Assembly (NCBI RefSeq): GCF_030163795.1
Contig: NZ_JASJOF010000006.1
Span: forward strand, 1-64,000
Source of the DNA: Roseicyclus marinus
GTDB taxonomy: Bacteria; Pseudomonadota; Alphaproteobacteria; Rhodobacterales; Rhodobacteraceae
DNA length: 64,000 nucleotides
Reading direction: 5' to 3'
Part shown: in pieces, positions 1 through 9,866 of the stretch
How positions within the stretch are numbered: position 1 is the first letter of the stretch
Layout of the letters: each line of letters opens with the position of its first letter
Notes under the pieces: model-generated
What the model saw: only the letters and a program-made list of their open reading frames with translations
Told to the model about the DNA's origin: nothing
Database searches by the model: none
Made by a program: the position numbers and the translations under genes

Positions 1-2735
1 ATGATGTCTATGTGGACGGCTCCGAGGTCGTGCTCTCGGTGAGCGGCGCGAGCGTTGCGGGCGAGACCTTCGAAAACCTGGTGATCGACGCGACGCAAGC
101 GACGGTCGTGGTGAGCGACACGATCGACAGCGTCGCCGTCACCCTCGAGGCTCAATCGGTGCTGGAAGGCCAGCAGATCACGATCCTCGCCCGGGTTGAG
201 CAACCGCCCCAGACCGACCTCGTACTGACCCTGTCGAACGGTCAAACCTTGACCATTGCCGCGGGATCGACGGGGGGATCGGTCACGTTCGCCAATCCCA
301 ATACCGAGGATGCGATCATCGACACGGGCACGCTGAGCTACAGCGTGACGGGGGTCGCGGGTGGCAATTTCGAGGCGGTGGACATCTCGGGCGCCAGCGT
401 GAATGTGCTGGTGCGCGATACAGATACCACGACCAAGGTCTTCCTCGACGATGTCGTCGTCACCGAAGGCGATACATTCCAGTACAGCGTCTCCGTCGAC
501 AATGCCCCCGCGACGGACCTCGTTCTCACGCTGTCGAACGGCGTGACGATCACCATCCCGGCGGGCCAGACGAGCGCCACGTCGGACACCCAGACCGCAC
601 CCGCGACCAATGTCGAATTTGCGACGACGATCAGCATTCAATCGGCGACGGGCGGAAACTACGAGAGGCTGGATATCGGCGACACCGGGACCTTGCGTGT
701 TCTGGATATCGATCACCCTGCCACGATCACCGGTCTTGGAGCGAGCGGCGGGGATCTGATCCTCGACGAGGGCGACTTCCCCATCGGCACCAATGAGGTG
801 AAGGACACCCTGACCCAGGAGGGAAGCTTTACCATCACCGCCGAGGATGGCGTCGGAAACCTCACCATCAACGGCGTCACGGTCATCTCCAACGGGGCCT
901 TCACCCCCACCGAGATCACCACCGGCCTCGGCAATACCCTGTCGATCACGGCGTACTCGGCCGAAACGGGACAGGTCAGCTATTCCTACACGCTGCTGGA
1001 TGCCGAGAACCATCTCGCCGGCCAGAGCCTGCTGGACACCTTGACCGAAACTTTCGCGGTCACGCTCTCGGATCAGGATGGCGACCACGCCAATGCCACG
1101 CTGACGGTGCGTGTCCTCGACGATGCGCCGGTCGCAACCCTCACGCAGAACCTCGTGATGTCCGGCAGCACGCAGGGGCAGGTGATTTCCGCCAACATGG
1201 GCGTCAAGGTCGGCGCTGACCTCGACGGGGCAAGCGTCGTGATCGCCGGGGCGGGATCGCCCGTCACCAATGCCGATGGGCAGGTCCTGACCTCGGCCGG
1301 TCAAGCGATGGTCTATGTCAGCGACGGCAACGGCGGTCTGCGCGCAGTCATCAACCAAGGCTCGAATTCGGAAGAGACCATCTTCACGGTCACGCCCACG
1401 ATCGGGTCTGATGGGGTCGTTTCCTACGGGGTCGAGGTGATGGGCGTCATCGATCCGGCCACCAGCCTCGGCTTCGATCTTTCCACCGCGAGAGAGATCA
1501 AGTCGGGCAGGGAAGACATCGTTGTCGTGGAAAACAACGACGGAACGAGACTGGTCATCACCGCCTTTGAAAACGACGGAGCAAGAACCATCGACTCCAC
1601 TTCCGGCTGGGAACAGACGGATGCGAACATTTCCCAGCAGGGTATCGGTGTCGACAGCCAGTTCGTGACGAACAAAAAGGGCGGCAAGGACAAAGTCGGC
1701 GAGAAGCTGGTGCTTGAGTTTGAAAACGACGATGGCCCGATGAATATCGGCGCGATCGGCATCATGATCGATCACCTCTTCTCCGACGAGCAACTGTTGT
1801 GGGTGGCCTATTCCGATGGCGTGAAGGTGGCCGAAGGTCAGTTCCCGGGTGCTGGAAACGGATCCAACAGCGGGTCGGATCAATTGCTCCTCATTCAATA
1901 TGCCGGTGGGTTCGACAGGGTGGACCTGCTGGCCGCGGATGACACGAATTTCCGGATCATTCCCAATGAGATTGCCTATGTCTTCAACCCGACCCCGCAT
2001 CAGCTGAACCTGTCGGCCACGGTGAAGGACGGGGACCAGGATGCGATCTCCACCGATTTCTCGGTCTCGTTCGACAACCTCTTGCCCTCCGATATGCTGA
2101 CCCAAGGGGGCGACGGGGACGATCTGATCTATGCGGGTGCGGCTGGCGACGTCATCAGCGGTGGCGACGGTGCCGATGTCTTCTTGTTCAATGCGCTGTC
2201 GGACCTGGTCGCGGAAACGCCGGGCGTCGACAAGACGATTTCCGACTTCAACAGCATCGACGGGGACCGGCTCGATCTGGACAGCATCCTTGGGCAGATC
2301 GACTCCATCACCAACAAGATCGTGATCGGCGGCGATGCCGAGGGCGCGTTGTCGCAATCCCAACTGACGATCACGGCGGGCAATGTCGATTACGACATGA
2401 TGATCCGGAACCTGAACGACACGACGGACGAGAATGGCGTTTCGGTCCACAACACGCTCGACATCGAAACCCTGCTTGGCGCGTCGGCCAGCCAGTCGGA
2501 TTGGACGGACATCATCTCGATCAACGGCGAACTCAACGGCACCTCCGATAATGCCTGGACGTTCCAGATCGTCGACAGCCGTCCGAACCTCACCTACGAG
2601 CCCGATCCGGTGACCGGCAACCTCGTGTTCAAGGATGGTCAGGGCGAGCGCGTCTCCGATGTCCATGTCCAGGTTTCGCAAAACGGCGTCACCCACGACG
2701 TCGAGAATGCAGACGAGATCAGCTGGACGCCCTGA
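1..2735 (+). CDS. C-terminal part of a giant Ig-repeat/RTX adhesin (type I secretion substrate), 5' truncated
   Basis: The frame is open through base 1 (codons before the first GTG at 12 read on without a stop), so this is the 3' end of a larger gene. Reading from that GTG (907 residues), the first ~240 residues are Ig-like repeats of about 100 residues, each carrying a DLVLTLSNG-x-T-x-TI-x-AG motif (two clear copies plus a partial one). The middle part (about 240-690) resembles the large domains of LapA/BapA-type adhesins. At about 695-730 there are glycine/aspartate-rich nonapeptides (GGDGDD, GGDGAD) typical of RTX calcium-binding repeats, then a VFLFNALSD...ISDFN...GDRLDLDSIL stretch like the VCA0849-type T1SS C-terminal target domain. 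The protein is acidic and nearly free of cysteine, as expected for a secreted surface protein. A TolC/ABC/HlyD operon follows on the same strand, so this is its likely cargo (inference from context). Confidence 0.85.
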   Translation, partial: DVYVDGSEVVLSVSGASVAGETFENLVIDATQATVVVSDTIDSVAVTLEAQSVLEGQQITILARVEQPPQTDLVLTLSNGQTLTIAAGSTGGSVTFANPNTEDAIIDTGTLSYSVTGVAGGNFEAVDISGASVNVLVRDTDTTTKVFLDDVVVTEGDTFQYSVSVDNAPATDLVLTLSNGVTITIPAGQTSATSDTQTAPATNVEFATTISIQSATGGNYERLDIGDTGTLRVLDIDHPATITGLGASGGDLILDEGDFPIGTNEVKDTLTQEGSFTITAEDGVGNLTINGVTVISNGAFTPTEITTGLGNTLSITAYSAETGQVSYSYTLLDAENHLAGQSLLDTLTETFAVTLSDQDGDHANATLTVRVLDDAPVATLTQNLVMSGSTQGQVISANMGVKVGADLDGASVVIAGAGSPVTNADGQVLTSAGQAMVYVSDGNGGLRAVINQGSNSEETIFTVTPTIGSDGVVSYGVEVMGVIDPATSLGFDLSTAREIKSGREDIVVVENNDGTRLVITAFENDGARTIDSTSGWEQTDANISQQGIGVDSQFVTNKKGGKDKVGEKLVLEFENDDGPMNIGAIGIMIDHLFSDEQLLWVAYSDGVKVAEGQFPGAGNGSNSGSDQLLLIQYAGGFDRVDLLAADDTNFRIIPNEIAYVFNPTPHQLNLSATVKDGDQDAISTDFSVSFDNLLPSDMLTQGGDGDDLIYAGAAGDVISGGDGADVFLFNALSDLVAETPGVDKTISDFNSIDGDRLDLDSILGQIDSITNKIVIGGDAEGALSQSQLTITAGNVDYDMMIRNLNDTTDENGVSVHNTLDIETLLGASASQSDWTDIISINGELNGTSDNAWTFQIVDSRPNLTYEPDPVTGNLVFKDGQGERVSDVHVQVSQNGVTHDVENADEISWTP

Positions 2736-3255
2736 GGGGTGTCCGGCCGATAACAAGGGCATCAGGATCGACATGCGCGTCCCGGGTCCGTGCGGCGCAG
2801 CGGGGCAGGGGGCGCGCCCGACTTTGTGCTTGGGACACTCCCTGCCGTTTGCGGCGGAATTGCGCAAATACAGGCGGATTTCGACGCTCAGGCCTGTGAA
2901 AATTGGCTTTGCGGCATCGGCGCTGGATATCCGTCTTTCGGAGACAGTTTGCCTATCGTGTCAAAATTGATACGACCCGAAACAGCAGGCCGACAAAAAT
3001 TACCAAAAGCCTGCAACTATGCTAACGTCAGAACCGTGTGTTCGAGTGAACAGCTTGTAAAGACGCCATTCTCTAGGGAAATACGCCGCCTAAGGTTCTA
3101 CTGGTCGAGCAGAAAACAAGAAACCAAGGACCGGATATCAACGAAAGATAAGCATAGCCAACTTTATAAGAGTTCATGTGATCGAAATTTGAGTTTGTAA
3201 CTGTATTTGTTGGCGATGTGTATCGTGTCCGGGACCGTTTATAAAAAGACGTGGT
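2736..3255 (+). other. 520-bp intergenic region between adhesin and secretion operon
   Basis: No convincing gene. Short open frames here have no recognisable motif and no ribosome binding site. The right half (about 2930-3250) is clearly more AT-rich than the surroundings and probably holds the promoter of the secretion operon. A TTTATAAG stretch near 3163 could serve as a -10, but no good -35 lies 16-18 bp upstream. No clear rho-independent terminator follows the adhesin stop. Confidence 0.5.
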
Positions 3256-4734
3256 ATGAGGTTAGTGGATTTATTCCGTCGGGGCTTGCCGCTCGCCGCC
3301 GTTTTGGCGGCATGCGCGCCTGTGCCCGATCTTCCGGATATCGACGACGGTCGCACTGAAATTGCGGCATGGTTTCCAGCGCGCTTTTCGGCCGCCGCAA
3401 GCAGGGCCGAGCAGGATCCCGGCGCGCTTTGGTGGAGTTCCTTTTCCAGCGGGGAGCTTAACGGCGTCGTTCTGAACGCGCTGGACGGGAATTACGATCT
3501 GCAAAGCGCGCTTGCTCGACTGGAGCAGGCAAGGACGCAGGTGCTCATCGACAATGCGCAGCGCTCGCCAAGCGTCGATGTATCACCCAGCCTCGGCATC
3601 GATCTGCCCGAAGGTGGGATCGGCACCGCGATCAACGGTGGCTCGCAGAGCGCGCGGCAACTGTGGCAGGCGGGTATGACCGTCAATTACGAACTCAACC
3701 TTATGGGGCGCGAACGCTTCGCCACGCGCGCCGCCTTCAACCGCGCGTTGGCCAGTGAATTTGCCCGAGAGGCGCTTGTCGTCAGCCTGATAAGCGAGGT
3801 TGCGCGGACCTATTTCGAAGTCGTTGCGATGAATGAACGCGTCGAGGTTGCCGAACGCAACCTTGCCGCCATCACCGCCATCACGCAGGGGGTGCAGGCG
3901 CGGCTTGACCGGGGTGATGCGACCCTTGTCGACGTGCTCCAGCAGCGCATCTTGCAAAACAACACCAGTGCCGAGGTCAACGCCCTGATCTTGCAGCGCG
4001 AACAGGTCGAGAACCGCCTGGCGACGCTGCTCGGTCGTCCCCCCTCGGCCGTGAACATCCACACGGCATCGCTCGCGACGATCGCGATGCCCTCGGTGGA
4101 TCCGGGCCTCCCTTCCGATCTTTTGTGCCGCCGCCCCGACATCCGCCGCGCCGAAGCCAACTTGGTCAGCGCCGAGCTCGATCTTCAGGCAGCACGGGCA
4201 AATCTTTTCCCGTCGATTTCTTTGACGGCCTCGGCTGGCCTTGGCAGTTTCGAATTGGCCGATCTCCTGTCTCCGCAAAGCATTTTTCTGAATTCGACCG
4301 GGTCTTTGATCCAGAATGTCTTCGACGGCGGGCGTCGGCGGGGAGAATTCGATCAGGCGACGCAACGTAATCGCGAATTGTTGGCCGATTATGCCAATAC
4401 CGTGGTCACGGCCCTGCGCGAGGTCGAGGATGCGCTTTCGGGGGTGGAATTGACGACTCGTCAATACCTTGCCTTGCGCGAAGCAAGCGATCTCGCGCAG
4501 CAAATGCTCGATTTGAGTGTTTCGTCGGTCGAAAGAGGTGGATTGGATTATCTTCAACTTCTCGATACACAAAGAACAGCACTTCAGACTCAGGATCGGG
4601 AAATCGTCGCGAGGCTTGGACAACTTCAGGCCACGGTGGATCTCGTTAAGGCGCTTGGTGGGGGATTTGGTGGCGTTTCCTCGGGCGAATGTGTTCAGGA
4701 AACGAATTCCGGCGCCGAGGGCGCGGTGCATTAA
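3256..4734 (+). CDS. TolC/NodT-family outer-membrane efflux lipoprotein of a type I secretion system
   Basis: 492 residues, the usual length for the outer-membrane factor family. The N-terminus is a lipoprotein signal (RRGLPLAAVLAAC), with the lipobox LAAC placing the acylated cysteine at residue 20. The body shows the duplicated OEP pattern: a conserved LWQAGMTVNYELNLMGR segment near 140, long amphipathic helices, a CRRPDIRRAEANL motif near 290 typical of NodT-type proteins, and a second repeat ending in VVTALREVEDAL. It would form the channel-tunnel through which the ABC/HlyD pair exports its substrate. The stop codon lies 9 nt before the ABC gene, so the two are probably co-transcribed. 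Known family role: trimeric outer-membrane exit duct. Inferred partner: the adhesin upstream. Confidence 0.88.
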   Translation: MRLVDLFRRGLPLAAVLAACAPVPDLPDIDDGRTEIAAWFPARFSAAASRAEQDPGALWWSSFSSGELNGVVLNALDGNYDLQSALARLEQARTQVLIDNAQRSPSVDVSPSLGIDLPEGGIGTAINGGSQSARQLWQAGMTVNYELNLMGRERFATRAAFNRALASEFAREALVVSLISEVARTYFEVVAMNERVEVAERNLAAITAITQGVQARLDRGDATLVDVLQQRILQNNTSAEVNALILQREQVENRLATLLGRPPSAVNIHTASLATIAMPSVDPGLPSDLLCRRPDIRRAEANLVSAELDLQAARANLFPSISLTASAGLGSFELADLLSPQSIFLNSTGSLIQNVFDGGRRRGEFDQATQRNRELLADYANTVVTALREVEDALSGVELTTRQYLALREASDLAQQMLDLSVSSVERGGLDYLQLLDTQRTALQTQDREIVARLGQLQATVDLVKALGGGFGGVSSGECVQETNSGAEGAVH

Positions 4735-4743
4735 AGCTTAAAA

Positions 4744-7700
4744 ATGGCAAAGCGTTACAGTTCTTTCAGATTGTTCCCGCAAATCAGCGGAACCGCAGGG
4801 CTGTCGGGAACGCGGATCCGCGGGCGCGCTGCCGTTATCGCTGGATCGTTGGTGATCAACATCCTCGGTCTCGCCTTTCCTCTCTTCATGCTCCAGGTCT
4901 ACGACCGGATCTTGCCGTTCCGATCGGGCGACACGCTGTTCGTCATGGTGCTGGGCGTGTTCATAGCGATCGTGTTCGAGGCCTACCTTCGCTACTGCCG
5001 CTCCGAAATTTCGAACCAGCTCGCCGCGAAATTCGAACATGGCGCGACCCTACAGCTTTTGGGCCAGACCCTCGCGCGGCCGCTCAACGAGGTGGAGTTC
5101 ACCGGCCCGGGCCGTCTGATGGAAAGCTTTCGGTCCATCTCGAACCTGAAATCCTACTACGCGGGCCAAAATTTCCAGCAGGTTCTCGATCTGCCCTTCG
5201 TGCTGATCTACATCGCGGTCGCGGCCCTGATCAGCCCGCTGATCGGGGCAACGCTCATCTTGGGCTATGTCTGCTTCTTCATAGCGTCTTTCGTTTTCCT
5301 CCGCTCCTTCCCCAAGATGTCGGCCGATTACCAGGAACTCGAGGCGCGGAGGACGAATTTCCTGACCGAGATCTTCAAAAACGCCCACACGCTCAAGTCG
5401 CTCGCGATGGAGGCCACGGTGATGCGGCGCTACGACCGCCTCGCGCGGTCCTCGGCCGAATACCATGCCCGCATCACCAGCCTGATCGAAGGTACGTCGA
5501 TCATCGGCTCGACCTTCTCCGCCCTCCTGTCCGCGACCGCCATCACCCTTGGCGCTTTCCTTGCGATCGGGGGGCAGATCACCAACGGCGAACTGGCGGC
5601 CATCATCTTGCTCACCCTGCGCGCGACCTCACCGGTGCAGCGTTTCGGCGGGCTTTTCGCGCGGCAGATGCAGGACAGCGCCCTCAGCGACAATCTCGTG
5701 CAGGATCTCTCCGAGCGTCAGGCGGCGCGCGTCACGCTGTCCGAACTTGGGCCCGAAGCCGAACCCTTCGACGCAAGCGCCCCCACGACTCCGCCCTTGA
5801 TCGTCCTGAGCGGGGTTTCCGCCCAGTTCAAATCGACCGACCGCGAGGTGCTGTCGCAGTGCGATTTCACCGTCAATCCCGGTGAATTCGTCCTGCTGTC
5901 CGGACCAAGCGGATCGGGACGATCGACCATCCTGGAACTGATCGCGGGCTTCATCGAACCGTCCTCCGGCGAGGTGCGGTTCGAATATCCGAGGGGGGAG
6001 GGGGAGGATGCACCGCGCCGCACGCCGCGTATCGGTTATCTCTCGGCATCCAGCGAATTCTTCGACGGAACCTTGCTGGACAACGTGTCGATCTTCGAAA
6101 GTGCCGACAAGGCAAAGGTCCGTGACCTCTCCGCAAAACTGGGCGCGGACGAAGTCATCTCTCGGCTTCCCTTCGGTCTCAACACCGCCGTGGGCGACAA
6201 GGTGGTCGAGATTTTCCCGGCCGGCTGGTCCAAGCAGATCTTGGCCGTCCGCGCCTTTGCAAGCGGTCTCGATATCGTCCTGATCGACAATGCGACCGTC
6301 GATTTCGACGTCGGGCAGGAAAAGAAATTCAAGAACTTTCTCGCAGAGATGAAGGGAAAGGTCACGATCGTCCTTGTCTCGGACAAGTCGGATTACACCG
6401 ACCTCGCAGACCGCCTGTGCATCGTCCACGAGGGCAAGATCCGTCGCATCGACCGCTTTTCCAGCGTCGATGCCGCGATCAGCCGCATCGAACCCCGCCG
6501 CCGCGAGGGGGTTCTTGTTCCCGGGCCGAAATTTGTCGCGCCCGTGATCGGTCCCGAGGCGGTGCTGCGCCACCTGCCCAACGTCCTGCAGCGCGCTTTC
6601 CGGGTCCAGAACCGCCTGACCGCCTGCATCCCGAACTTGCTGGTGGCCGTCGATTTCCAGGGCTCCGCGCGCGATGTCTTCGAAGCCTTGCCCTATTTCG
6701 AGACCGAGCTGTCGATCGACGATCTCAACAACACCATGGCGAGGCTGGGCTACAAGGTCGAGGAACGCCGCGCGCGGATCGACCGGCTCGACCCGCGCCT
6801 TTTGCCCTGTCTCTTCGTGCCCGATGATCGCCCGGCCCTTGTGATCCAGAACCGGGACGGAACCATCCTTGCCGGTGACGGAACCTCGCAAGTTCCTGTC
6901 ACCGACTTGCCCGATGCCGAGCGGACGGGGACGATCTACCGCTATCATCCCAAATCGGGTGCCGAGGCCGAGCCGCAGGATTGGGTTCTTTCGATCTTCC
7001 GCCGCTTCTCGGGCGTCACGCCCAGCCTCTTTTTCATCGGCACTCTTCATGCGGCGCTGACGCTTGCAAGTCCGCTCTTCCTGATCCTCGTCTACAGCAC
7101 CGTCATTCCGTCCGGCTCGCTCGTCTTTTTGGGCGAATTGTACATCGGCGTCGTCATCACCATCTTGCTCGGCCTGCTGGCGCTCCGGCACAAGGCCTCG
7201 ATCCTGTCCTTCATCTCGGGTCGCGTCGATTACCTGATGAGCACGTCGATCCTGAACCGGGTGCTGGCGATGCCTTCCGCCTATACCGAACGTGCCTCCA
7301 TCGGGTCGCAATATGCCCGCCTGCGTGGCTTCGAGGGGTTGCGCGACGTGTTCCACAGCCCCGTCGGCTCGCTCTTCGTGGATCTGCCCGCAACGCTGGT
7401 CGTGGCGGGCGCGCTCTTCGTGATCAACCCGCTCGCGGCGCTCGTCTTCGCCGTCGCGGTCGTGTTGTATTTCGCGACCTACAAATTCCTGTTCAGCAAG
7501 GTCACCGAAGCCGTCAGCGTGGCCGCCAGCGCCTCGGCGGCGCGCAACGAATTCCTGATCGAAACCATCTTCAAGCTGCGCTCGATCCGCGAGATCAGCG
7601 GCGAAGACATCTGGCTGGAACGCATGCGCAGCATTTCGGCCTTCGCGGTCGATGCCTCCTCGCGGGCCGCCAGCCTTGCCGCGCTGAATTATTCCATCGG

Positions 7701-8676
7701 CCACATGATCATGGCGACGGCAGGTCTTGCCATCGTGGCGATCAGCATTCCCGTGGTCTGGGAGGGCGCTGCCTCCTCGGTGATCCTCATCGTGTCGATG
7801 ACCTTGATGTGGCGCGTCCTCAATCCCGCCCAGATGGTCTTTTCCAACCTGACGAGGGTTGAAAGCCTCAATGCGTCCAAACGCCAGATCAACGCCCTGA
7901 TGCAGGTCCGTGCAGAGCGTCCCGTTGCATCCAACTATTCCAGCGTCCGCGATCTGCGTGGCGGCATCGAATTCTCCAAGGTCTCCTTTCGCTATTCCCC
8001 GCAGGCCGACCCGTCGCTGCTCGGTGTCGATTTCAAGCTCGAGCCGGGCGAAGTCATGGCGATCGCCGGGGCCAACGGCGCGGGCAAGACGACGCTCATG
8101 GTGCTGACACTCGCCATGTATCGGCCGCAGGCGGGCTCGATCCTGCTCGATGGTATGGACAGCCGGCAGATCGACCCGTTCAAGATCCGCCGTTCGGTCG
8201 GATATGCGCCCTCCACGCCGCAGATGTTCCGCGCGACGATCCTTCAAAACGTGATGTTCTCGCGTCCCGATGCCTCCCTCGACCAGATCTGGAGCGCGCT
8301 GGAAATGTCGGGGGCCGCAGACGGGGTGCGCGCGCTCTCGCAAGGGCTCGATCACCGGCTCGGCGACGGCAAGAACGAACTGCCCTCAAGCCTCATCGCC
8401 CAGATCGCGCTCGCGCGGGCCTATCTGACCGACGGCCCCCTGTTGCTTCTCGATGAACCCACGCGCGGGCTGCCGCAGGAATTCGAGGAACGGTTCCGCG
8501 AGGTGCTGGATGCGATGCGGGGCAAGAAGACCATCATCTTCAGCTCCCACCGCGTCAGCGAATTGCGGCGCGCCGACAAGGTGCTCTTGCTCGACAAGGG
8601 TTACGTGCGGGCCTTCGCGCCACCCGGCGAACTCTTCAAGGAGCCCCCACCCCTCAAGATAAACGATGGTGCCTGA
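4744..8676 (+). CDS. Fused double type I secretion ABC exporter (TMD-NBD-C39-like-TMD-NBD), first NBD degenerate
   Basis: 1310 residues, about twice a normal T1SS ABC protein. Order: membrane domain 1 (about 30-320), NBD1 (about 350-590), a peptidase-C39-like region without catalytic residues (about 670-770, RLGY...LDPRLLPCLFV), membrane domain 2 (about 780-1060), NBD2 (about 1075-1300). NBD1 is degenerate: the Walker A lysine is Arg393 (GPSGSGRST), the catalytic glutamate is Asn516 (LIDNAT), the signature at 491-498 reads FPAGWSKQ, and the H-loop position reads VSDKSD. NBD2 has a good Walker A (GANGAGKTT, Lys1115), Walker B with Glu1238 (LLLLDEPT) and His1269 (SSHR), but its signature reads LPSSLIAQ instead of LSGGQ. 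Homologues act as homodimers of a TMD-NBD chain; here a pseudo-heterodimer is built into one polypeptide. The hlyD start overlaps the 3' end. Confidence 0.9.
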   Translation: MAKRYSSFRLFPQISGTAGLSGTRIRGRAAVIAGSLVINILGLAFPLFMLQVYDRILPFRSGDTLFVMVLGVFIAIVFEAYLRYCRSEISNQLAAKFEHGATLQLLGQTLARPLNEVEFTGPGRLMESFRSISNLKSYYAGQNFQQVLDLPFVLIYIAVAALISPLIGATLILGYVCFFIASFVFLRSFPKMSADYQELEARRTNFLTEIFKNAHTLKSLAMEATVMRRYDRLARSSAEYHARITSLIEGTSIIGSTFSALLSATAITLGAFLAIGGQITNGELAAIILLTLRATSPVQRFGGLFARQMQDSALSDNLVQDLSERQAARVTLSELGPEAEPFDASAPTTPPLIVLSGVSAQFKSTDREVLSQCDFTVNPGEFVLLSGPSGSGRSTILELIAGFIEPSSGEVRFEYPRGEGEDAPRRTPRIGYLSASSEFFDGTLLDNVSIFESADKAKVRDLSAKLGADEVISRLPFGLNTAVGDKVVEIFPAGWSKQILAVRAFASGLDIVLIDNATVDFDVGQEKKFKNFLAEMKGKVTIVLVSDKSDYTDLADRLCIVHEGKIRRIDRFSSVDAAISRIEPRRREGVLVPGPKFVAPVIGPEAVLRHLPNVLQRAFRVQNRLTACIPNLLVAVDFQGSARDVFEALPYFETELSIDDLNNTMARLGYKVEERRARIDRLDPRLLPCLFVPDDRPALVIQNRDGTILAGDGTSQVPVTDLPDAERTGTIYRYHPKSGAEAEPQDWVLSIFRRFSGVTPSLFFIGTLHAALTLASPLFLILVYSTVIPSGSLVFLGELYIGVVITILLGLLALRHKASILSFISGRVDYLMSTSILNRVLAMPSAYTERASIGSQYARLRGFEGLRDVFHSPVGSLFVDLPATLVVAGALFVINPLAALVFAVAVVLYFATYKFLFSKVTEAVSVAASASAARNEFLIETIFKLRSIREISGEDIWLERMRSISAFAVDASSRAASLAALNYSIGHMIMATAGLAIVAISIPVVWEGAASSVILIVSMTLMWRVLNPAQMVFSNLTRVESLNASKRQINALMQVRAERPVASNYSSVRDLRGGIEFSKVSFRYSPQADPSLLGVDFKLEPGEVMAIAGANGAGKTTLMVLTLAMYRPQAGSILLDGMDSRQIDPFKIRRSVGYAPSTPQMFRATILQNVMFSRPDASLDQIWSALEMSGAADGVRALSQGLDHRLGDGKNELPSSLIAQIALARAYLTDGPLLLLDEPTRGLPQEFEERFREVLDAMRGKKTIIFSSHRVSELRRADKVLLLDKGYVRAFAPPGELFKEPPPLKINDGA

Positions 8677-9862
8677 GATGCAGCGCAGAACGCTCAACCC
8701 GACCTTCACGCGCAAGATCTCGACGCATATCTCCAAGGCGATCGAGCTGGAGGAGGGGACCGGTTCGGCCTTTTCCCGCGGTGTCTTGTGGCTCGGTCTG
8801 CTGGCCGTCCTTGCCTTCTTCGGCTGGGCCTACATCACCCGGCTCGAGGTGGTCGCGGTCTCGGCGGGTGAAATCCTTCCCGCCGGGTCGGTTCAGGTGG
8901 TGCAACATATCGACGGCGGGCGGCTTTCCGCCATCCATGTTTCCGATGGCGATCTCGTGGCCGAGGGGCAGCCGCTGGTCGAATTCAACAATGTCCGCGT
9001 CCTCTCCGAATATCAGGCGTTTCAGGCCCGATACTGGGCGCTCTTCATCCGGACCGAACGCTTGCGCGCCCTTGCCTTCAACCGAGAGCCCGATTTCAGT
9101 TCCGTGCCGCCCGGATACGAGGATCTGATCGCCGAGGAGATGCTGCTTCTTGGCGTCGCCCGCGAACAATTCGTCGAATTCAGCCAACAGATCGAAACGC
9201 TCAGCGGCATCTATGCCATCCAGACGGATCTGGTCGGGGATCAACTGGTTCCACGCGTGCAGGTTCTCGATGCGGAACGCGCCCTTGGCGATGCACAGCT
9301 GGAATTGCTGAACTTCACCCGCCGGACCCTCGATGAACTCAACGAGGCCTCGGCGGAATTGTCCGAAACCGCCGAACAGCTTGCCGATGTCGCGGACAGG
9401 CTGAACCGGACGGTTCTGGTCTCGCCGGTCGATGGCATCATCCAGGAATTGCAGTTCCGCACCATCGGCGGTGTCGTGCCGCCGGGCGAGACCTTGATGA
9501 ACATCGTGCCCGTCGACGACCGGCTCGAGGCCGAATTGCGGGTCTCTCCGACCGATATCGGCTTTGTCCGCACCGGCCAGCCCGTCAACGTCAAGGTCGG
9601 CACCTACGACTTCATGCGCTATGGAACGGTTCCGGGCACCGTGGCGCTGGTGTCTCCGTCCAGTTCGGTGGACGAACAGGGCCTGACCTTTTTCCGCGTC
9701 ATCGTGTCGATCGAGACGGATCGGATGCCCTCCGACCCAAGCAGGCTTATCCAGCCCGGCATGACGGTTCAGGCCGATATCGTGCTCGATAACCAGACCG
9801 TGCTCCAATACCTGATGCGGCCCATGGTGGTGGCCTTCAGGGAAGGCCTTGGCGAACGCTAG
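8666..9862 (+). CDS. HlyD-family periplasmic adaptor of the type I secretion system
   Basis: 398 residues. One N-terminal membrane anchor (about 35-58, GVLWLGLLAVLAFFGWAYI) is followed by the first half of a lipoyl/barrel-sandwich domain (VVAVSAGEILPAGSVQVVQ), a long helical hairpin (about 110-250), the second half (VSPVDGIIQELQFRTIGGVV) and a beta-barrel domain containing the family-typical segment LRVSPTDIGFV...V.VKV..YDFMRYG. The C-terminus ends in TVLQYLMRPM, typical of membrane fusion proteins of T1SSs. The ATG at 8666 overlaps the ABC gene by 11 nt; an ATG at 8678 is an alternative start that would remove the overlap. It bridges the inner-membrane ABC exporter and the TolC-like duct. 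Confidence 0.92.
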   Translation: MVPEMQRRTLNPTFTRKISTHISKAIELEEGTGSAFSRGVLWLGLLAVLAFFGWAYITRLEVVAVSAGEILPAGSVQVVQHIDGGRLSAIHVSDGDLVAEGQPLVEFNNVRVLSEYQAFQARYWALFIRTERLRALAFNREPDFSSVPPGYEDLIAEEMLLLGVAREQFVEFSQQIETLSGIYAIQTDLVGDQLVPRVQVLDAERALGDAQLELLNFTRRTLDELNEASAELSETAEQLADVADRLNRTVLVSPVDGIIQELQFRTIGGVVPPGETLMNIVPVDDRLEAELRVSPTDIGFVRTGQPVNVKVGTYDFMRYGTVPGTVALVSPSSSVDEQGLTFFRVIVSIETDRMPSDPSRLIQPGMTVQADIVLDNQTVLQYLMRPMVVAFREGLGER

Positions 9863-9866
9863 GGCC

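Noticed and set aside
2790-3200. Short plus-strand frame of 136 residues between the adhesin and tolC genes
   Set aside because: No motif, no ribosome binding site and atypical AT-rich composition; treated as intergenic.
5629-8355. 908-residue open frame on the minus strand
   Set aside because: Entirely opposite the ABC exporter. Its composition (very rich in Arg, Asp, Gly, His) and lack of any motif mark it as a GC-rich shadow.
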